Below are positions 1 to 12,229 of a DNA stretch of 64,000 nt, one piece after another (position 1 is the first letter of the stretch; the number at the start of each line of letters is the position of its first letter). This stretch comes from Caulobacteraceae bacterium. Lineage in GTDB: Bacteria; Pseudomonadota; Alphaproteobacteria; Caulobacterales; Caulobacteraceae. Position numbers and translations under genes: made by a program. Location: assembly GCA_947475875.1 (NCBI GenBank), contig CANJME010000005.1, forward strand, positions 62,001 to 126,000, in the 5' to 3' direction. A model generated the notes under the pieces. It made no database searches, had not been told where the DNA came from, and was given only the letters and a program-made list of their open reading frames with translations.

Positions 1-2
1 AC

Positions 3-497
3 ATCTATCCCGACGCAGACGTGCCGGTCGTGCAACTGTCGATCAATGCGCTGAAGCCGCTGGACTACCACCTCGACCTCGGCGCGCGTTTGGCGCCCTT
101 GATGGACCGAGGCGTGATGATCCTTTCCAGCGGCAATGTGGTGCACAATTTGCGTCTGATCGACTGGCAGGACCCAACCGGCGGCGCCGACTGGGCCCGG
201 CGCTTCGACGACGCTGTGGCGGACCTGATGACGACAGCTCCCGAAGACATTCTTCGTCTGGCAGAACATCCCGACTACGAACTGGCGGTTCCGACCCCGG
301 ATCACTTCATCCCCCTGCTCTATACGGCCGGCCTCGCCGCCGGAGCCGGTAGCGCGCAGGCCCTGTTGCGCGGCTATGCCATGGGGTCGCTGTCGATGAG
401 CTGTTATGGCCTCGGCGCGGGAGACGTTCGTCTTGCCGCGGGCGAGGCGTCGGAGGGCCCGCCAAGCGGCATTCCGCCTGACCAGACCAACGCATGA
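3..497 (+). CDS. DODA-type extradiol dioxygenase, C-terminal part (5' end outside window)
   Basis: The reading frame is open from the window edge and ends at 497, giving about 164 residues of C-terminal sequence. It matches the YgiD/4,5-DOPA extradiol dioxygenase family, metal-dependent enzymes that open aromatic rings. Visible family hallmarks are the SSGNVVHNL segment, whose His is a metal ligand in the family, and a downstream DHFIPLLYTAG segment with the second conserved His. The N-terminal metal ligands lie upstream of the window and cannot be checked. The substrate cannot be inferred. A GTG at 21 is internal and not the start. Confidence 0.8.
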   Translation: MYPDADVPVVQLSINALKPLDYHLDLGARLAPLMDRGVMILSSGNVVHNLRLIDWQDPTGGADWARRFDDAVADLMTTAPEDILRLAEHPDYELAVPTPDHFIPLLYTAGLAAGAGSAQALLRGYAMGSLSMSCYGLGAGDVRLAAGEASEGPPSGIPPDQTNA

Positions 498-569
498 AGC
501 CAGTCACGTGGTCTTAGGTTTTCGCACTTAGGGTGAATCTTATGTCTACCCACCCAAAGGTGCTCTGAA

Positions 570-1055
570 ATGAAGCGCGTCCTTGTTTTGATCGCCCTTG
601 CCACCCTCGCGACGCCGGCGTTGGCCCAGAACCCCAGCCAGATCGCCTCGGTTCAGCGCGGCGCGAGCTGCCCTGGCTGCAACCTCTTCCAGGCTGACCT
701 GTCCAGCAAGGAACTGAAGGGCAAGAACCTCTCCGGCGCGCGGTTGCGCCAGGCGGACCTGTCCATCGCTGTGATGAACAACACCGACTTCTCCCGCGGC
801 GACCTGCGTGACGTGAACGCCTATGCGACGGTGTTCACCGGCGCGAACTTTTCCGGCGCCAATATGGAAAACGCCAGCTTTGTCGGGACCTATCTGCAGG
901 GGGCAAAGTTTTCGGGTGCGACGCTCACAGGCGTGAACTTCTCCGGCGCGGAAATGGACCGCGCGAGCGGTTTGACGCAAAGCCAACTGAACAAGGCCTG
1001 CGGCGATCCTTCGACCAAACTGCCGAGGGGCCTGCGCATTCCGGACTGCAAGTAG
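570..1055 (+). CDS. Secreted pentapeptide-repeat protein
   Basis: 161 residues. Residues 1-19 form a Sec signal peptide ending in ALA before QN. Residues 38-130 hold tandem pentapeptide repeats of the A(D/N)LSG type (ADLSS, ANFSG, AKFSG and similar), which fold into a right-handed quadrilateral beta-helix. A CPGC pair (Cys34, Cys37) precedes the repeats, and the C-terminus has an LPRGLRIPDC ending with another Cys, so disulfides or metal binding in the periplasm are possible. The catalytic role, if any, is unknown. It stands alone between the dioxygenase and convergent aspS. Confidence 0.8.
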   Translation: MKRVLVLIALATLATPALAQNPSQIASVQRGASCPGCNLFQADLSSKELKGKNLSGARLRQADLSIAVMNNTDFSRGDLRDVNAYATVFTGANFSGANMENASFVGTYLQGAKFSGATLTGVNFSGAEMDRASGLTQSQLNKACGDPSTKLPRGLRIPDCK

Positions 1056-1110
1056 TCAAGCGCTCAAGCAGCGCGGCGCCTGCCGAGCGTTAGCGCAAGC
1101 AAAATGGCGA

Positions 1111-2889
1111 TCATTTGATCGCGGCGATCGTCCGGATACTCAACTCTTTCAACTGCTTGTCGCTCGGCCCCGAAGGCGCGTTCATCAGCAGATCCTCGCC
1201 CTGCTGGTTCAGCGGGAAGGCAATGACTTCGCGTATGGCCTGTTGACCGGCCAGCAGCATGACGATGCGGTCGATACCGGGCGCCAGACCCCCGTGCGGC
1301 GGGGCGCCATAGCGGAAGGCGTTCAGCATGCCGCCGAACTGGGCCTCGACCACGTCGGCGCCATAGCCGGCGGTCTCGAAGGCCTTCAGCATGATTTCGG
1401 GCTTGTGGTTCCGGATCGCGCCGGAACACAGCTCATAACCGTTGCAGACGATGTCGTACTGGTAGGCGAGGATAGAGAGCGGGTCCTTGGACTGCAGCGC
1501 TTCCAGCTCGCCCTGCGGCATCGAGAAGGGATTGTGCGAGAAATCGACCCGCTTTTCCTCCTCATTCCACTCGAACATCGGGAAATCGACGATCCAGCAG
1601 AAATCGAAGCGGTCCTCGGCGACGAGACCGAGGTCGGTTCCCACCTTGGTGCGGGCGAGCCCCGCGAACTTGGCGAACACGCCTGGATCGCCGGCCACGA
1701 AGAAGGCCGCATCGCCAGCGCTTAAGCCCAACTGACCAATGGCCGCGCCGGTGCGCTCTGGTCCGAGGTTTTTCGCAAGCGGACCGGCCCAGTCGCCGCC
1801 CTCTTCGCTCCAGAAAATGTAGCCCAAGCCTGGCTGGCCTTCGCCCTGCGCCCAGGAGTTCATCCGATCGCAGAAGGCGCGACTGCCGCCCTTCGGCGCC
1901 GGCACGGCCCAGACGGCGTTTTTCGCGTCGGCGTCGAGGATGCGGGCGAAGATGCCAAAGCCGCCGCCGCGGAAATGTTCGGAGACGTCCTGCATCTTCA
2001 GCGGATTGCGCAGGTCCGGCTTGTCCGTGCCGTACCACTGCTGGGCATCCCTATAGGCGATGCGCGGGAAGGGATAAGGGGTGACCGGCTTGCCCTCGGA
2101 ATATTCCTCGAACACGCCATGCAGAACCGGCTCTATCGCTGCAAAAACATCCTCTTGCGTGACAAAGCTCATCTCGACATCGAGCTGGTAGAACTCCAGG
2201 CTACGGTCGGCGCGCAGGTCCTCATCGCGGAAACAGGGCGCGATCTGAAAGTAGCGGTCGAAGCCCGCCACCATCAACAGCTGCTTGAACTGCTGCGGCG
2301 CCTGCGGCAGCGCATAGAACTTGGTCGGGTGCATCCGTGACGGCACCAGGAAGTCGCGCGCGCCTTCGGGTGACGAGGCGGTCAGGATCGGGGTCTGAAA
2401 CTCGGTGAACCCCTGCCCCACCATCCGCCGGCGGATCGAATCGATCACCCGCGAGCGCAGGACGATGTTTTTGTGCAGGGTCTCGCGGCGCAGGTCGAGA
2501 TAGCGATGCTTGAGGCGGATATCCTCTGGATAGTCGGGCTCGCCGAACACCGGCAGCGGCAGTTCGGCGGCTTCGGACAGGACTTCCAACCCTTTGACAC
2601 GAACCTCGATTCCGCCGGTCGGCAGGTTGGGGTTGATGGTCTCCGCAGAACGGGGAACGACTTCACCGTCGATACGGATGACGCTTTCGGTGCGCGCGCG
2701 CTCGGCCGTGGCGAAACCCGGCGTTGTCGGCGACAAAACCAGCTGCGTCAGGCCGTAATGGTCGCGCAGGTCGATGAACAGCAGGCCGCCGTGGTCACGC
2801 TTCCTGTGAATCCAGCCCGACAGGCGCACATTATTGCCCGCATCGCCGGCTCGAAGGGCGCCGCAGGTATGGGTGCGATAGGCGTGCAT
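1111..2889 (-). CDS. aspS: Aspartyl-tRNA synthetase
   Basis: 592 residues, the usual length of a bacterial class IIb AspRS. An N-terminal OB-fold anticodon-binding domain ([16 protein letters not shown]) is followed by the class II catalytic core: motif 2 ([10 protein letters not shown]), the bacterial GAD insertion, and motif 3 near the C-terminus ([14 protein letters not shown]). It charges tRNA-Asp in the cytoplasm. The start is the ATG giving [10 protein letters not shown]. Whether it also misacylates tRNA-Asn cannot be decided here because no gatC-gatA-gatB is in view. It is last in a run of minus-strand genes with the amidase, SRAP and dnaE. Confidence 0.97.
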   Translation of the reverse strand: MHAYRTHTCGALRAGDAGNNVRLSGWIHRKRDHGGLLFIDLRDHYGLTQLVLSPTTPGFATAERARTESVIRIDGEVVPRSAETINPNLPTGGIEVRVKGLEVLSEAAELPLPVFGEPDYPEDIRLKHRYLDLRRETLHKNIVLRSRVIDSIRRRMVGQGFTEFQTPILTASSPEGARDFLVPSRMHPTKFYALPQAPQQFKQLLMVAGFDRYFQIAPCFRDEDLRADRSLEFYQLDVEMSFVTQEDVFAAIEPVLHGVFEEYSEGKPVTPYPFPRIAYRDAQQWYGTDKPDLRNPLKMQDVSEHFRGGGFGIFARILDADAKNAVWAVPAPKGGSRAFCDRMNSWAQGEGQPGLGYIFWSEEGGDWAGPLAKNLGPERTGAAIGQLGLSAGDAAFFVAGDPGVFAKFAGLARTKVGTDLGLVAEDRFDFCWIVDFPMFEWNEEEKRVDFSHNPFSMPQGELEALQSKDPLSILAYQYDIVCNGYELCSGAIRNHKPEIMLKAFETAGYGADVVEAQFGGMLNAFRYGAPPHGGLAPGIDRIVMLLAGQQAIREVIAFPLNQQGEDLLMNAPSGPSDKQLKELSIRTIAAIK

Positions 2890-2958
2890 GGGACGTCAGA
2901 TTCCGCTCGGGTTTTCAGGAGGGCGGAAGGGCGCATGCACGCACGCCGATGTCAAGGT

Positions 2959-4353
2959 TCAGGCCATCTCCGTGGCGCGAGCCATGTCGGCGATGGCGGC
3001 CGGTTCTGGGTGGATCAGCCCGGCCAGGGAGATGGTCGTGCGGTCTTCCAGAAAGCCGCCCATGATCTGTGCGCCAATCGGCAGGCCTTCGCTGTTTTTG
3101 CCGAGCGGAACCGCGGTCGATGGCAGATGACCCAGGATCGCCGGCCCCTGCCAGGCCATCTGATCGCCAAAAGGCGTGTCTTCGCCGTCGATCCGCAAGG
3201 TTCGGTCCTTCCACTGCGAAGCGGCGCTCGCATGCGGATAGCTGGAGGTTCCAAAGGCGGGCATGATCACCGCATCAAAGGCTTCGAACAACTCGGCCCA
3301 CTGGCGCCGATAGTCGGCCTGCACATCCAGCAGGTCCATCCAGTCGTGCGCCGAAATCGGCGGCCTCTCCGCCGGATCGCGGCGGGTGACCACGGTGCGC
3401 AGCATCTTGATGTAGGTGCTGTGATAGTGCGCCAGATCAGGAACGAGATCAGACTCGCGGGCGACGCGCGCGCCGGCTTTCTCCAGGCTGGCGCCCAGAC
3501 ACTCCAGCGCGGCCTTGATATCGAGAGAAGTCGTCGCGCGCGGGTGGTGATCGATAACCAGAACCCGATAGTCGGCCAGTTTACTGTGGCGCGGCGCCGG
3601 CAGTTCCAGCCGATAGCCCTTGGCGTTATCCCCATCCGGCCCGGCGACAACACCAAGCACAAGGTCAAGGTCGGCCGCCGAGCGGGCCAGAGGTCCCCCG
3701 ACAGAAAGCGCGCCCGGGGCGCTCTTGCCGCCGCCCAGGGTGTGTCCCGTCATCGGCACGATGCCGTAGCTCGTCTTGTGGCCGAAGATGCCGCAGAAGC
3801 TGGCCGGAACCCGGATAGACCCGCCGATATCGCCGCCCATTTCCAGGGGCGTAAATCCGGCCGCCACCGCCGCCGCGCCACCGCCCGACGAGCCGCCCGG
3901 GCTGTGGGTCAGGACATGCGGATTATTGGCCCGGCCATAGACCGGATTGTCGCTCTGCCAGTCGGCCAGATTGGGCGGCACATTGGTCTTGCCGAGGATG
4001 ATTGCGCCGGCCGCCTTGAGGCGCTGCACGACAACGGCGTCTTCGGTGGCCCGGTGACTCGCGAGTCGCTCCAGCCCCCAGGTGCTGGGCCAGCCCACAA
4101 GGTCGTAGGACTCCTTGACCGTCATAGGCACGCCGAGCAGAGCGCCGGGCGCACCCGCGGCGAGCTTTTCGTCCGCAGCCGTTGCGGCGGCGAGCGCCCT
4201 GTCGAAATCGCGGACGATCACCGCATTGACCGCCCCATCCATCGCCTCGATCCGGGCGATAGCGGTCCTTGCCAGCTCAACGGCGCTGACCTTGCGCGCC
4301 CGAAGCGCGCTGGCGAGTTCACCGGCAGAGGCGGTGGGGTAGTCGATAGTCAT
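2959..4353 (-). CDS. Amidase signature family protein
   Basis: 464 residues. The amidase-signature catalytic triad is complete: Lys80 in PMTVKES, the cis-Ser in GGSSGGG (about 155), and the nucleophile Ser in GGDIGGSIR (about 179). These cytoplasmic enzymes hydrolyse carboxylic amides; the substrate is not evident. It is not GatA, since no gatC or gatB is adjacent. I chose the ATG at 4353 because AAGGAA precedes it and homology begins there. A longer open frame to 4497 would overlap the SRAP gene with low-complexity sequence. Confidence 0.88.
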   Translation of the reverse strand: MTIDYPTASAGELASALRARKVSAVELARTAIARIEAMDGAVNAVIVRDFDRALAAATAADEKLAAGAPGALLGVPMTVKESYDLVGWPSTWGLERLASHRATEDAVVVQRLKAAGAIILGKTNVPPNLADWQSDNPVYGRANNPHVLTHSPGGSSGGGAAAVAAGFTPLEMGGDIGGSIRVPASFCGIFGHKTSYGIVPMTGHTLGGGKSAPGALSVGGPLARSAADLDLVLGVVAGPDGDNAKGYRLELPAPRHSKLADYRVLVIDHHPRATTSLDIKAALECLGASLEKAGARVARESDLVPDLAHYHSTYIKMLRTVVTRRDPAERPPISAHDWMDLLDVQADYRRQWAELFEAFDAVIMPAFGTSSYPHASAASQWKDRTLRIDGEDTPFGDQMAWQGPAILGHLPSTAVPLGKNSEGLPIGAQIMGGFLEDRTTISLAGLIHPEPAAIADMARATEMA

Positions 4354-4435
4354 GGCGCTTTTCCTTGGTGCTGGGCGTACTGAACACCAGCCAGACCGGA
4401 TTTTCAAACCGGATCCTGCGGCGCGAAGCGCTCGA

Positions 4436-5086
4436 TCACGCCTGATCGTCGACTTTGAACCGTTCGGGACGAACCTCGCCGACCAGCGCTCGGCCATCCA
4501 CTCCCCCCTTGCACCAAGTAGGCAGTTCGTCAGGATTGAGAATTATGGGCGCCCTATCATGATAGCCGGAGAGCCAGCCATCGGACGGTCCGGTCAAGAT
4601 CGTGAATGAGCGAATATCGCCGGCGTCAGGAGTCGTGCACCGATCCCAAACTCCCGCGAACCAGACAACACCCCCGTCAGTCCGGCTGAACCGGTGTTTA
4701 GTCTTGCTTCCTTCCGGGCCCGTCCACTCGTACCAGGCGTTCGCCGGCACAACGCAGCGGCGCCGGGCGAAGGCATCGCGGAAGGTGGCGGCAGTCTCTA
4801 CACCTTCGATCCGGGCGTTGAAGGTGGTCAGCTTGAAACCATCACCCGCACCCTTTGTGGTATCCTTCAAGGGTTTTCCCGTGCGCCAAAAGGGCACCAG
4901 TCCCCAACGCATTTTCTCAATGGACCAAGCGCCCTTTTCCAGGCGGACTGTCGCCTGAACCGTCGTTGGTCGTACATCGGCGTTCGGCTCAAGATTCACC
5001 GGAGCAGTCGCCACGGGTATCAGCCCGTCCAGGGCATCGTGCAATTCTCGCCAGGTAATGTGACTGGTGTCAAAACGTCCGCACAT
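4436..5086 (-). CDS. SRAP domain protein (YedK/HMCES family), abasic-site DNA-protein crosslinker
   Basis: 216 residues beginning MCGRF, so Cys2 becomes the N-terminal nucleophile after Met removal, as the family requires. This fixes the start at the ATG at 5086 and excludes a TTG two codons earlier. Family residues are present: the Asn of FNARIE, the Glu of WYEW, and the His of YHDRAP. SRAP proteins form a thiazolidine crosslink with abasic sites in single-stranded DNA to shield them at forks. It lies 55 bp downstream of dnaE on the same strand, so co-transcription with dnaE and the upstream LexA-controlled small gene is plausible (inference). Confidence 0.93.
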   Translation of the reverse strand: MCGRFDTSHITWRELHDALDGLIPVATAPVNLEPNADVRPTTVQATVRLEKGAWSIEKMRWGLVPFWRTGKPLKDTTKGAGDGFKLTTFNARIEGVETAATFRDAFARRRCVVPANAWYEWTGPEGSKTKHRFSRTDGGVVWFAGVWDRCTTPDAGDIRSFTILTGPSDGWLSGYHDRAPIILNPDELPTWCKGGVDGRALVGEVRPERFKVDDQA

Positions 5087-5141
5087 TGCCAAACTCTAGC
5101 TAGACGGCTCGCCGCCGCCACCACCCCTTGCGTGCGAAATT

Positions 5142-8100
5142 TTAAACGTCCTCCATCCACGCGACTCCCGGCGCGGTCTTGAGGTCGCCGCGCAGAGCGC
5201 CGTCGAGGATGTAGCGGCCGGGCAGACGAAGTTCCACTTCGCGGCCGGCATCGAGAGGCGCGATCAGGGTGATCTCACCACCGCGCTCGGAGGCTGATTC
5301 CGTAAGGCGGCGCTTTAGGGCGTCGATCTCCGAGGAGCGAGGCTGCAGGTGGACGCGAAGGGCCGCGACAGCGCCTTCAATGGCCCGCGCCAGGGGTTCT
5401 GCATCGTCGCCGAAGAAGCGGACTTCGCCGTCGGCGGCCTTGGCTCTGACGCGGAGGACGATGGCGCTGCCGGCCTCCAGAAGGTCGCGGTGCTTGCGCA
5501 GGACCTCGGGCGGGAAGAGCACCTCGTATTCGCCGGTGGGGTCGGAGAGCGCAACGAAGGCGAACTTGTCGCCGCTGCGCCCTGCCCGCTCCTGCTTGCG
5601 GCGCACGATGCCGGCCATTTTGAAGGCGTCAACGCCGTCCAGCGCCTGGGGCAAGGCATCGGCATAGAGGGTCACGCGCTTACGGCGCAGAGCCTCAACC
5701 TCGGCCTCAAGCGGATGGCCGGTCAGGTAGAAACCCATGGCCGCCAGTTCTTCATCCAGTCGCTGCACCGACGACCATTCGCGGGTCTTCGGCATGCGCG
5801 GGCGGGCAGCGTCCGCCTGGTCGGCGCCGAACAGGCTGACCTGGGAGGAATCGCGGTCGGCCGCGGCGGACTGGGCATAGGCCATCAACAGATCGGCGGC
5901 CTCGACCACCTGGGCGCGCGACAGACCGAGGGAATCGAAAGCGCCGGCCCGGGCGAGGTTCTCCAGCGCGCGCTTGTTGACCTGGCGCGGATCAATCCGT
6001 TCCAGAAAGTCGAAGATGTCGGCGAAGGCGCCGCCTGCCTCACGCACGGCGACGACGTGGCGCATGGCCTCAAGGCCAACGTTGCGCACGGCGCCCAGGG
6101 CGTAAAGGACCTGGCCTTCCTCGACTTCGAAGTCGGCGCCCGAACGGTTGATGTCGGGCCCCCCGATCGGCACGCCGAAACGGCGGGCGTCCTGGTAGAA
6201 CACCGCCAGCTTGTCGGTGTTGGAGATATCAAGGCTCATCGAGGCGGCGAAGAACTCGACCGGCGCGTTCGCCTTCATCCAGGCGGTTTGATAGGAAATC
6301 AACGCATAGGGCGCGGCGTGGCACTTGTTGAAGCCATAGCCGGCGAACTTCTCCATCCGGTCAAACAGCAGCTGGGCGACCTGTTTGGCCACGCCCCGTT
6401 CGGCCGCGCCGGAGAAGAACCGGGCGCGCTGCTTGTCCATCTCCTCCTTCTTTTTCTTGCCCATGGCCCGGCGAAGGAGATCGGCCTCGCCCAGCGAATA
6501 GCCGGCCAGCACCTGGGCGATCTGCATCACCTGTTCCTGGTAGACGATGACCCCGTAGGTATCCTTGAGGTAGGGCTCGATCAGCGGGTGGACCGTGTCG
6601 ACAGGTTTGCGCCCCAGCTTGCAGTCGATGTATTCCGGAATGCTCTCCATCGGCCCCGGCCGATAGAGCGAGATCAGGGCGGTGACGTCTTCGAGGGCGC
6701 TGGGCCGCAGCTGGCGCAGGATGTCGCGCATGCCCTGGCTTTCCATCTGGAACACCCCGAGCGTCTGACCCGAGGCCATGATGTCATAGGCAGGCTGGTT
6801 ATCGAGCGGCAGAAGATCAAGCTCCACGCCCGCCCCGCGCTTGCGCAGATAGTCGACCGCACGCTCCAGCACGGTGAGAGTTTTCAGACCCAGGAAGTCA
6901 AATTTGACCAGCCCGGCGCTCTCAACCCATTTCATATTGTACTGGGTAGCCGGCAAGGATGAGCGCGGATCGCGATAGAGCGGCGCAAGCTCGATCAGCG
7001 GCCGGTCGCCGATGACCAGACCGGCCGCGTGGGTCGAGGCGTTGCGGTAGAGTCCCTCGAGCCGCAGCGCTACGCCGAGCAGTTCGGCAACGGCCGGGTC
7101 TTCGTCGCGGGCCGCAGCCAGGCGCGGCTCGACTTCGATGGCCTTTTCCAGAGTGGTCGGGTTGGCCGGATTGTTGGGCACCATCTTCGCCAGGCGATCG
7201 ACCATGCCGAGGGGCAACTGCATCACCCGGCCCACGTCTCGTAACACCGCCCGGGCCTGCAGGGTGCCGAAGGTGATGATCTGCGCCACGCGGTCGGCAC
7301 CGTAGCGCTTTTGCACATAGGCGATCACTTCCTCGCGCCGGTCCTGGCAGAAGTCGATGTCGAAGTCGGGCATGGAGACCCGCTCGGGGTTCAGGAACCG
7401 TTCGAACAATAGGCCGTAAAGCAGGGGATCCAGACCCGTAATCATCAGCGACCATGCGACCAGCGAGCCCGCGCCCGAACCGCGACCGGGACCGACCGGA
7501 ATGCCCTGCTCCTTGGCCCATTTGATGAAGTCCGAGACGATCAGGAAATAACCGTCAAAGCCCATCTGGCCGATGACGCCGAGCTCATAGGCCATCCGCT
7601 CGCGATAGGCGGCCGGATCGGCGGCCAGCGGCTGGCCCGACAGCTGGGCGATCTCCAGCCGCATGCGCAGACCTTCATAGGCCTGGTGCGACAGTTCCTG
7701 CGCCTCGGTGCGCCCCTCGTGGGTGGGGAAGCTCGGCAGGATGGGGTCGCGCTTTTGCACCATGAAGGCGCAGCGCCGGGCAATCTCAATGGTGTTGTCG
7801 CAGGCCTCGGGCAAATCGGAAAACAGCGCCCGCATGGCTTCGATGCCGCGCAGGGAATGCTCGGGCGTCACCCGCCGTCGGTCGGTTTCGCCCAGGAATG
7901 TCTGGTCGGCGATGCAAAGCAGCGCGTCGTGCGCCTCATGCATGGAGGGCTCGGCGAAATAGACATCGTTGGTCGCCACCAGCGGCAAGTCGTGAGCGTA
8001 GGCATAGGCCACCAGCGCCGGCTCGGCCGCCGCCTCGCGTGAAAGACCGTGGCGCTGCAGCTCGACATAGAACCGATCGCCAAACACCCGGGCCATCTCG

Positions 8101-8597
8101 GCCAGCGCCCCCTCGCCTTCCGCGGTCCGTCCGGCCGCCAAGAGGTGATCGATCGGACCGTCCGGCCCGCCCGAGAGCAGGATCAATCCCTCGGCGTGCT
8201 CGGCCACGCGCGGCCAGGGCACCGCCGGGTCTTCATTGTCGGCGACATCGAGATAGGCGGCCGACGACAGCGCCATCAGATTGAGCCAGCCGGTTTCGTT
8301 TTGGGCCAGGAGCAGCACGGTCGGCGTTCGCGCCCAGCGTTCGGGCGAGCGCTCGCCAATGCCTGTCACCGGCAGGGCGCACCCGATGATCGGCTGAACG
8401 CCGGCGTCCTTGGTGGCCTGCGAGAATTCCAGCGCACCGAAAAGATTGGCCCGGTCCGTCAGGGCGATGGCCGGCATCCCGGCCTTGGCCGCCAGCGGCC
8501 CGATCTTGTCGGCCTTGATGGCGCCTTCCAGCAGCGAATAGGCCGAGCGCACCCGCAGGTGGACAAAACCCCGCTCAGTGTGCGCCGCATGGATCAT
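5142..8597 (-). CDS. dnaE: DNA polymerase III subunit alpha
   Basis: 1151 residues, full length for the replicative DnaE1. The N-terminal PHP domain starts at [15 protein letters not shown]. The C-family polymerase core includes [14 protein letters not shown] and the catalytic [15 protein letters not shown]. Near residue 950-1070 is an OB domain ([13 protein letters not shown]). The protein is the replicative catalytic subunit rather than the shorter ImuB-linked DnaE2, because no imuA/imuB is adjacent and the PHP region resembles DnaE1. A SidA-like gene starts upstream and ends 21 bp before the dnaE ATG, behind a LexA box, so part of dnaE transcription may be SOS-responsive. Confidence 0.96.
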   Translation of the reverse strand: MIHAAHTERGFVHLRVRSAYSLLEGAIKADKIGPLAAKAGMPAIALTDRANLFGALEFSQATKDAGVQPIIGCALPVTGIGERSPERWARTPTVLLLAQNETGWLNLMALSSAAYLDVADNEDPAVPWPRVAEHAEGLILLSGGPDGPIDHLLAAGRTAEGEGALAEMARVFGDRFYVELQRHGLSREAAAEPALVAYAYAHDLPLVATNDVYFAEPSMHEAHDALLCIADQTFLGETDRRRVTPEHSLRGIEAMRALFSDLPEACDNTIEIARRCAFMVQKRDPILPSFPTHEGRTEAQELSHQAYEGLRMRLEIAQLSGQPLAADPAAYRERMAYELGVIGQMGFDGYFLIVSDFIKWAKEQGIPVGPGRGSGAGSLVAWSLMITGLDPLLYGLLFERFLNPERVSMPDFDIDFCQDRREEVIAYVQKRYGADRVAQIITFGTLQARAVLRDVGRVMQLPLGMVDRLAKMVPNNPANPTTLEKAIEVEPRLAAARDEDPAVAELLGVALRLEGLYRNASTHAAGLVIGDRPLIELAPLYRDPRSSLPATQYNMKWVESAGLVKFDFLGLKTLTVLERAVDYLRKRGAGVELDLLPLDNQPAYDIMASGQTLGVFQMESQGMRDILRQLRPSALEDVTALISLYRPGPMESIPEYIDCKLGRKPVDTVHPLIEPYLKDTYGVIVYQEQVMQIAQVLAGYSLGEADLLRRAMGKKKKEEMDKQRARFFSGAAERGVAKQVAQLLFDRMEKFAGYGFNKCHAAPYALISYQTAWMKANAPVEFFAASMSLDISNTDKLAVFYQDARRFGVPIGGPDINRSGADFEVEEGQVLYALGAVRNVGLEAMRHVVAVREAGGAFADIFDFLERIDPRQVNKRALENLARAGAFDSLGLSRAQVVEAADLLMAYAQSAAADRDSSQVSLFGADQADAARPRMPKTREWSSVQRLDEELAAMGFYLTGHPLEAEVEALRRKRVTLYADALPQALDGVDAFKMAGIVRRKQERAGRSGDKFAFVALSDPTGEYEVLFPPEVLRKHRDLLEAGSAIVLRVRAKAADGEVRFFGDDAEPLARAIEGAVAALRVHLQPRSSEIDALKRRLTESASERGGEITLIAPLDAGREVELRLPGRYILDGALRGDLKTAPGVAWMEDV

Positions 8598-8618
8598 GGC
8601 CGGTTCCTTGTCCGCGAA

Positions 8619-8708
8619 TCAGCTCACCAGCTGCGCCGCCGTACACACCATCCAAACGAAGGCGCTGATCGATGCAAGCGCCGCCCCTTCACGGATCAAC
8701 AGTCTCAT
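8619..8708 (-). CDS. sidA: SidA-like 29-residue SOS-induced cell-division inhibitor
   Basis: A 29-codon frame (ATG at 8708, TGA at 8619) encodes a short charged N-terminus (MRLLIRE) followed by one hydrophobic segment, residues 8-28, with FVWM in its middle: a single-pass inner-membrane miniprotein. It starts 25 bp downstream of a perfect alphaproteobacterial LexA box and stops 21 bp before dnaE. Known: Caulobacter SidA is a 29-residue, LexA-repressed inner-membrane protein that blocks constriction through the late divisome (FtsW/FtsN). Exact length, topology, operator and position support the call, made without alignment. A GTG 15 codons upstream is in frame but would place coding over the operator. 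Confidence 0.8.
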   Translation of the reverse strand: MRLLIREGAALASISAFVWMVCTAAQLVS

Positions 8709-8732
8709 GGCCTTTTGCCCCCAGGAATTGAT

Positions 8733-8747
8733 GTTCTGGGAATGTTC
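8733..8747 (-). promoter_or_regulatory. LexA (SOS) box GTTC-N7-GTTC upstream of sidA-dnaE
   Basis: On the plus strand the sequence is GTTC TGGGAAT GTTC, equal to GAAC-N7-GAAC in the direction of transcription. This is an exact match to the direct-repeat SOS box of alphaproteobacterial LexA. It lies 25 bp upstream of the small gene's ATG and about 60 bp past the end of the upstream histidine kinase gene, in the right place to block a promoter for sidA and possibly dnaE. It was the only perfect match I noticed between genes. Confidence 0.82.
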
Positions 8748-8807
8748 TTTCACGTTTTGTTCCGGAATACAAGTGCGCCGATTTGAAACTGCCAAAAGTC
8801 CCGAGTC

Positions 8808-11549
<2,742 letters not shown>

Positions 11550-11688
11550 GGACTCCTCGGCCTTGCCGCCGGCGGCGGGGTCGGAAACGAGCGCGTCTTG
11601 CGCGCCCGCCGCCTTTTTTGAAGTTGAGATGGGGTTTCCTGACTCAGATGGACGGGGCGAGGACGCAGAGACCAGAGGTCATGCGTCC

Positions 11689-12051
11689 CTAGTGAAGAAG
11701 ACTTCCAATGGCGGCTTCGAGTTGGCCTGGAGAATAGGGCTTTTGAAGGAACCGGCCGCCTTGGACGAAGAGTTGCAGCATATCGTCGGTGCAGGCCCTG
11801 CCGGAGGTGTAGAGCACCGGCAGGCCAGGCTGAATTTGGACCGCCTGTCTGGCGACATCGAATCCGCCAAAGATGAGTTCTTTCAGCCGCAGGTCGACGA
11901 AGAGGGCGTCGATGTGCTGATCACCTGCCATGTGGGCCAGAGCTCCGGCCAGATCCTCTGCCAAGAGCGGACTATGGCCGAGATCCTCGATCATCCATCC
12001 CGCGGCGTCGCGGATGAACATTTCGTCTTCGACGATGATAATCACGGCCAT
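11689..12051 (-). CDS. Single-domain response regulator (CheY-like)
   Basis: 120 residues consisting of a receiver domain only. The acidic pair is in IVEDE (8-10), the phospho-acceptor is Asp53 in LFVDLRL, the switch Thr is at 82 in YTSG, and the invariant Lys is at 104 in QKPY. No DNA-binding output is present. The ATG at 12051 is chosen for its AAGGAG Shine-Dalgarno sequence; upstream in-frame sequence to 12159 has no homology. It lies directly upstream of the hybrid kinase on the same strand, so it is the likely acceptor for that kinase's HPt domain (inference). Confidence 0.85.
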   Translation of the reverse strand: MAVIIIVEDEMFIRDAAGWMIEDLGHSPLLAEDLAGALAHMAGDQHIDALFVDLRLKELIFGGFDVARQAVQIQPGLPVLYTSGRACTDDMLQLFVQGGRFLQKPYSPGQLEAAIGSLLH

Positions 12052-12160
12052 CACCAGCTCCTTGGCGGTACGCGAGACATGACGGCAGGTCCCCCTGGAG
12101 ACGCCAGGATACAATGCGGCTCCGCGCACGTAACGCCCGTTTGCATCCAAAGTTCCCATG

Positions 12161-12174
12161 CTAAATATATTTAG
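12161..12174. promoter_or_regulatory. AT-rich perfect palindrome (candidate operator)
   Basis: CTAAATATATTTAG is a perfect 14-bp palindrome in otherwise GC-rich sequence, in the divergent gap between the response regulator (start 12051) and the PNPOx-like gene (start 12230). It could be a protein-binding site for either gene. No regulator can be named. Confidence 0.3.
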
Positions 12175-12229
12175 GCGGGCGCTGGCGGGCTGTGAGACGC
12201 TGAGACTCCCGCGGCAGTGAGCCCATCCG

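Noticed and set aside
2473..4383. 636-codon plus-strand open frame across aspS and the amidase gene
   Set aside because: Spans two well-supported genes in antisense, with Arg/Gly/Gln-rich composition and no motif or Shine-Dalgarno sequence.
5349..6962. 537-codon plus-strand frame inside dnaE
   Set aside because: Antisense of conserved dnaE sequence with no independent support.
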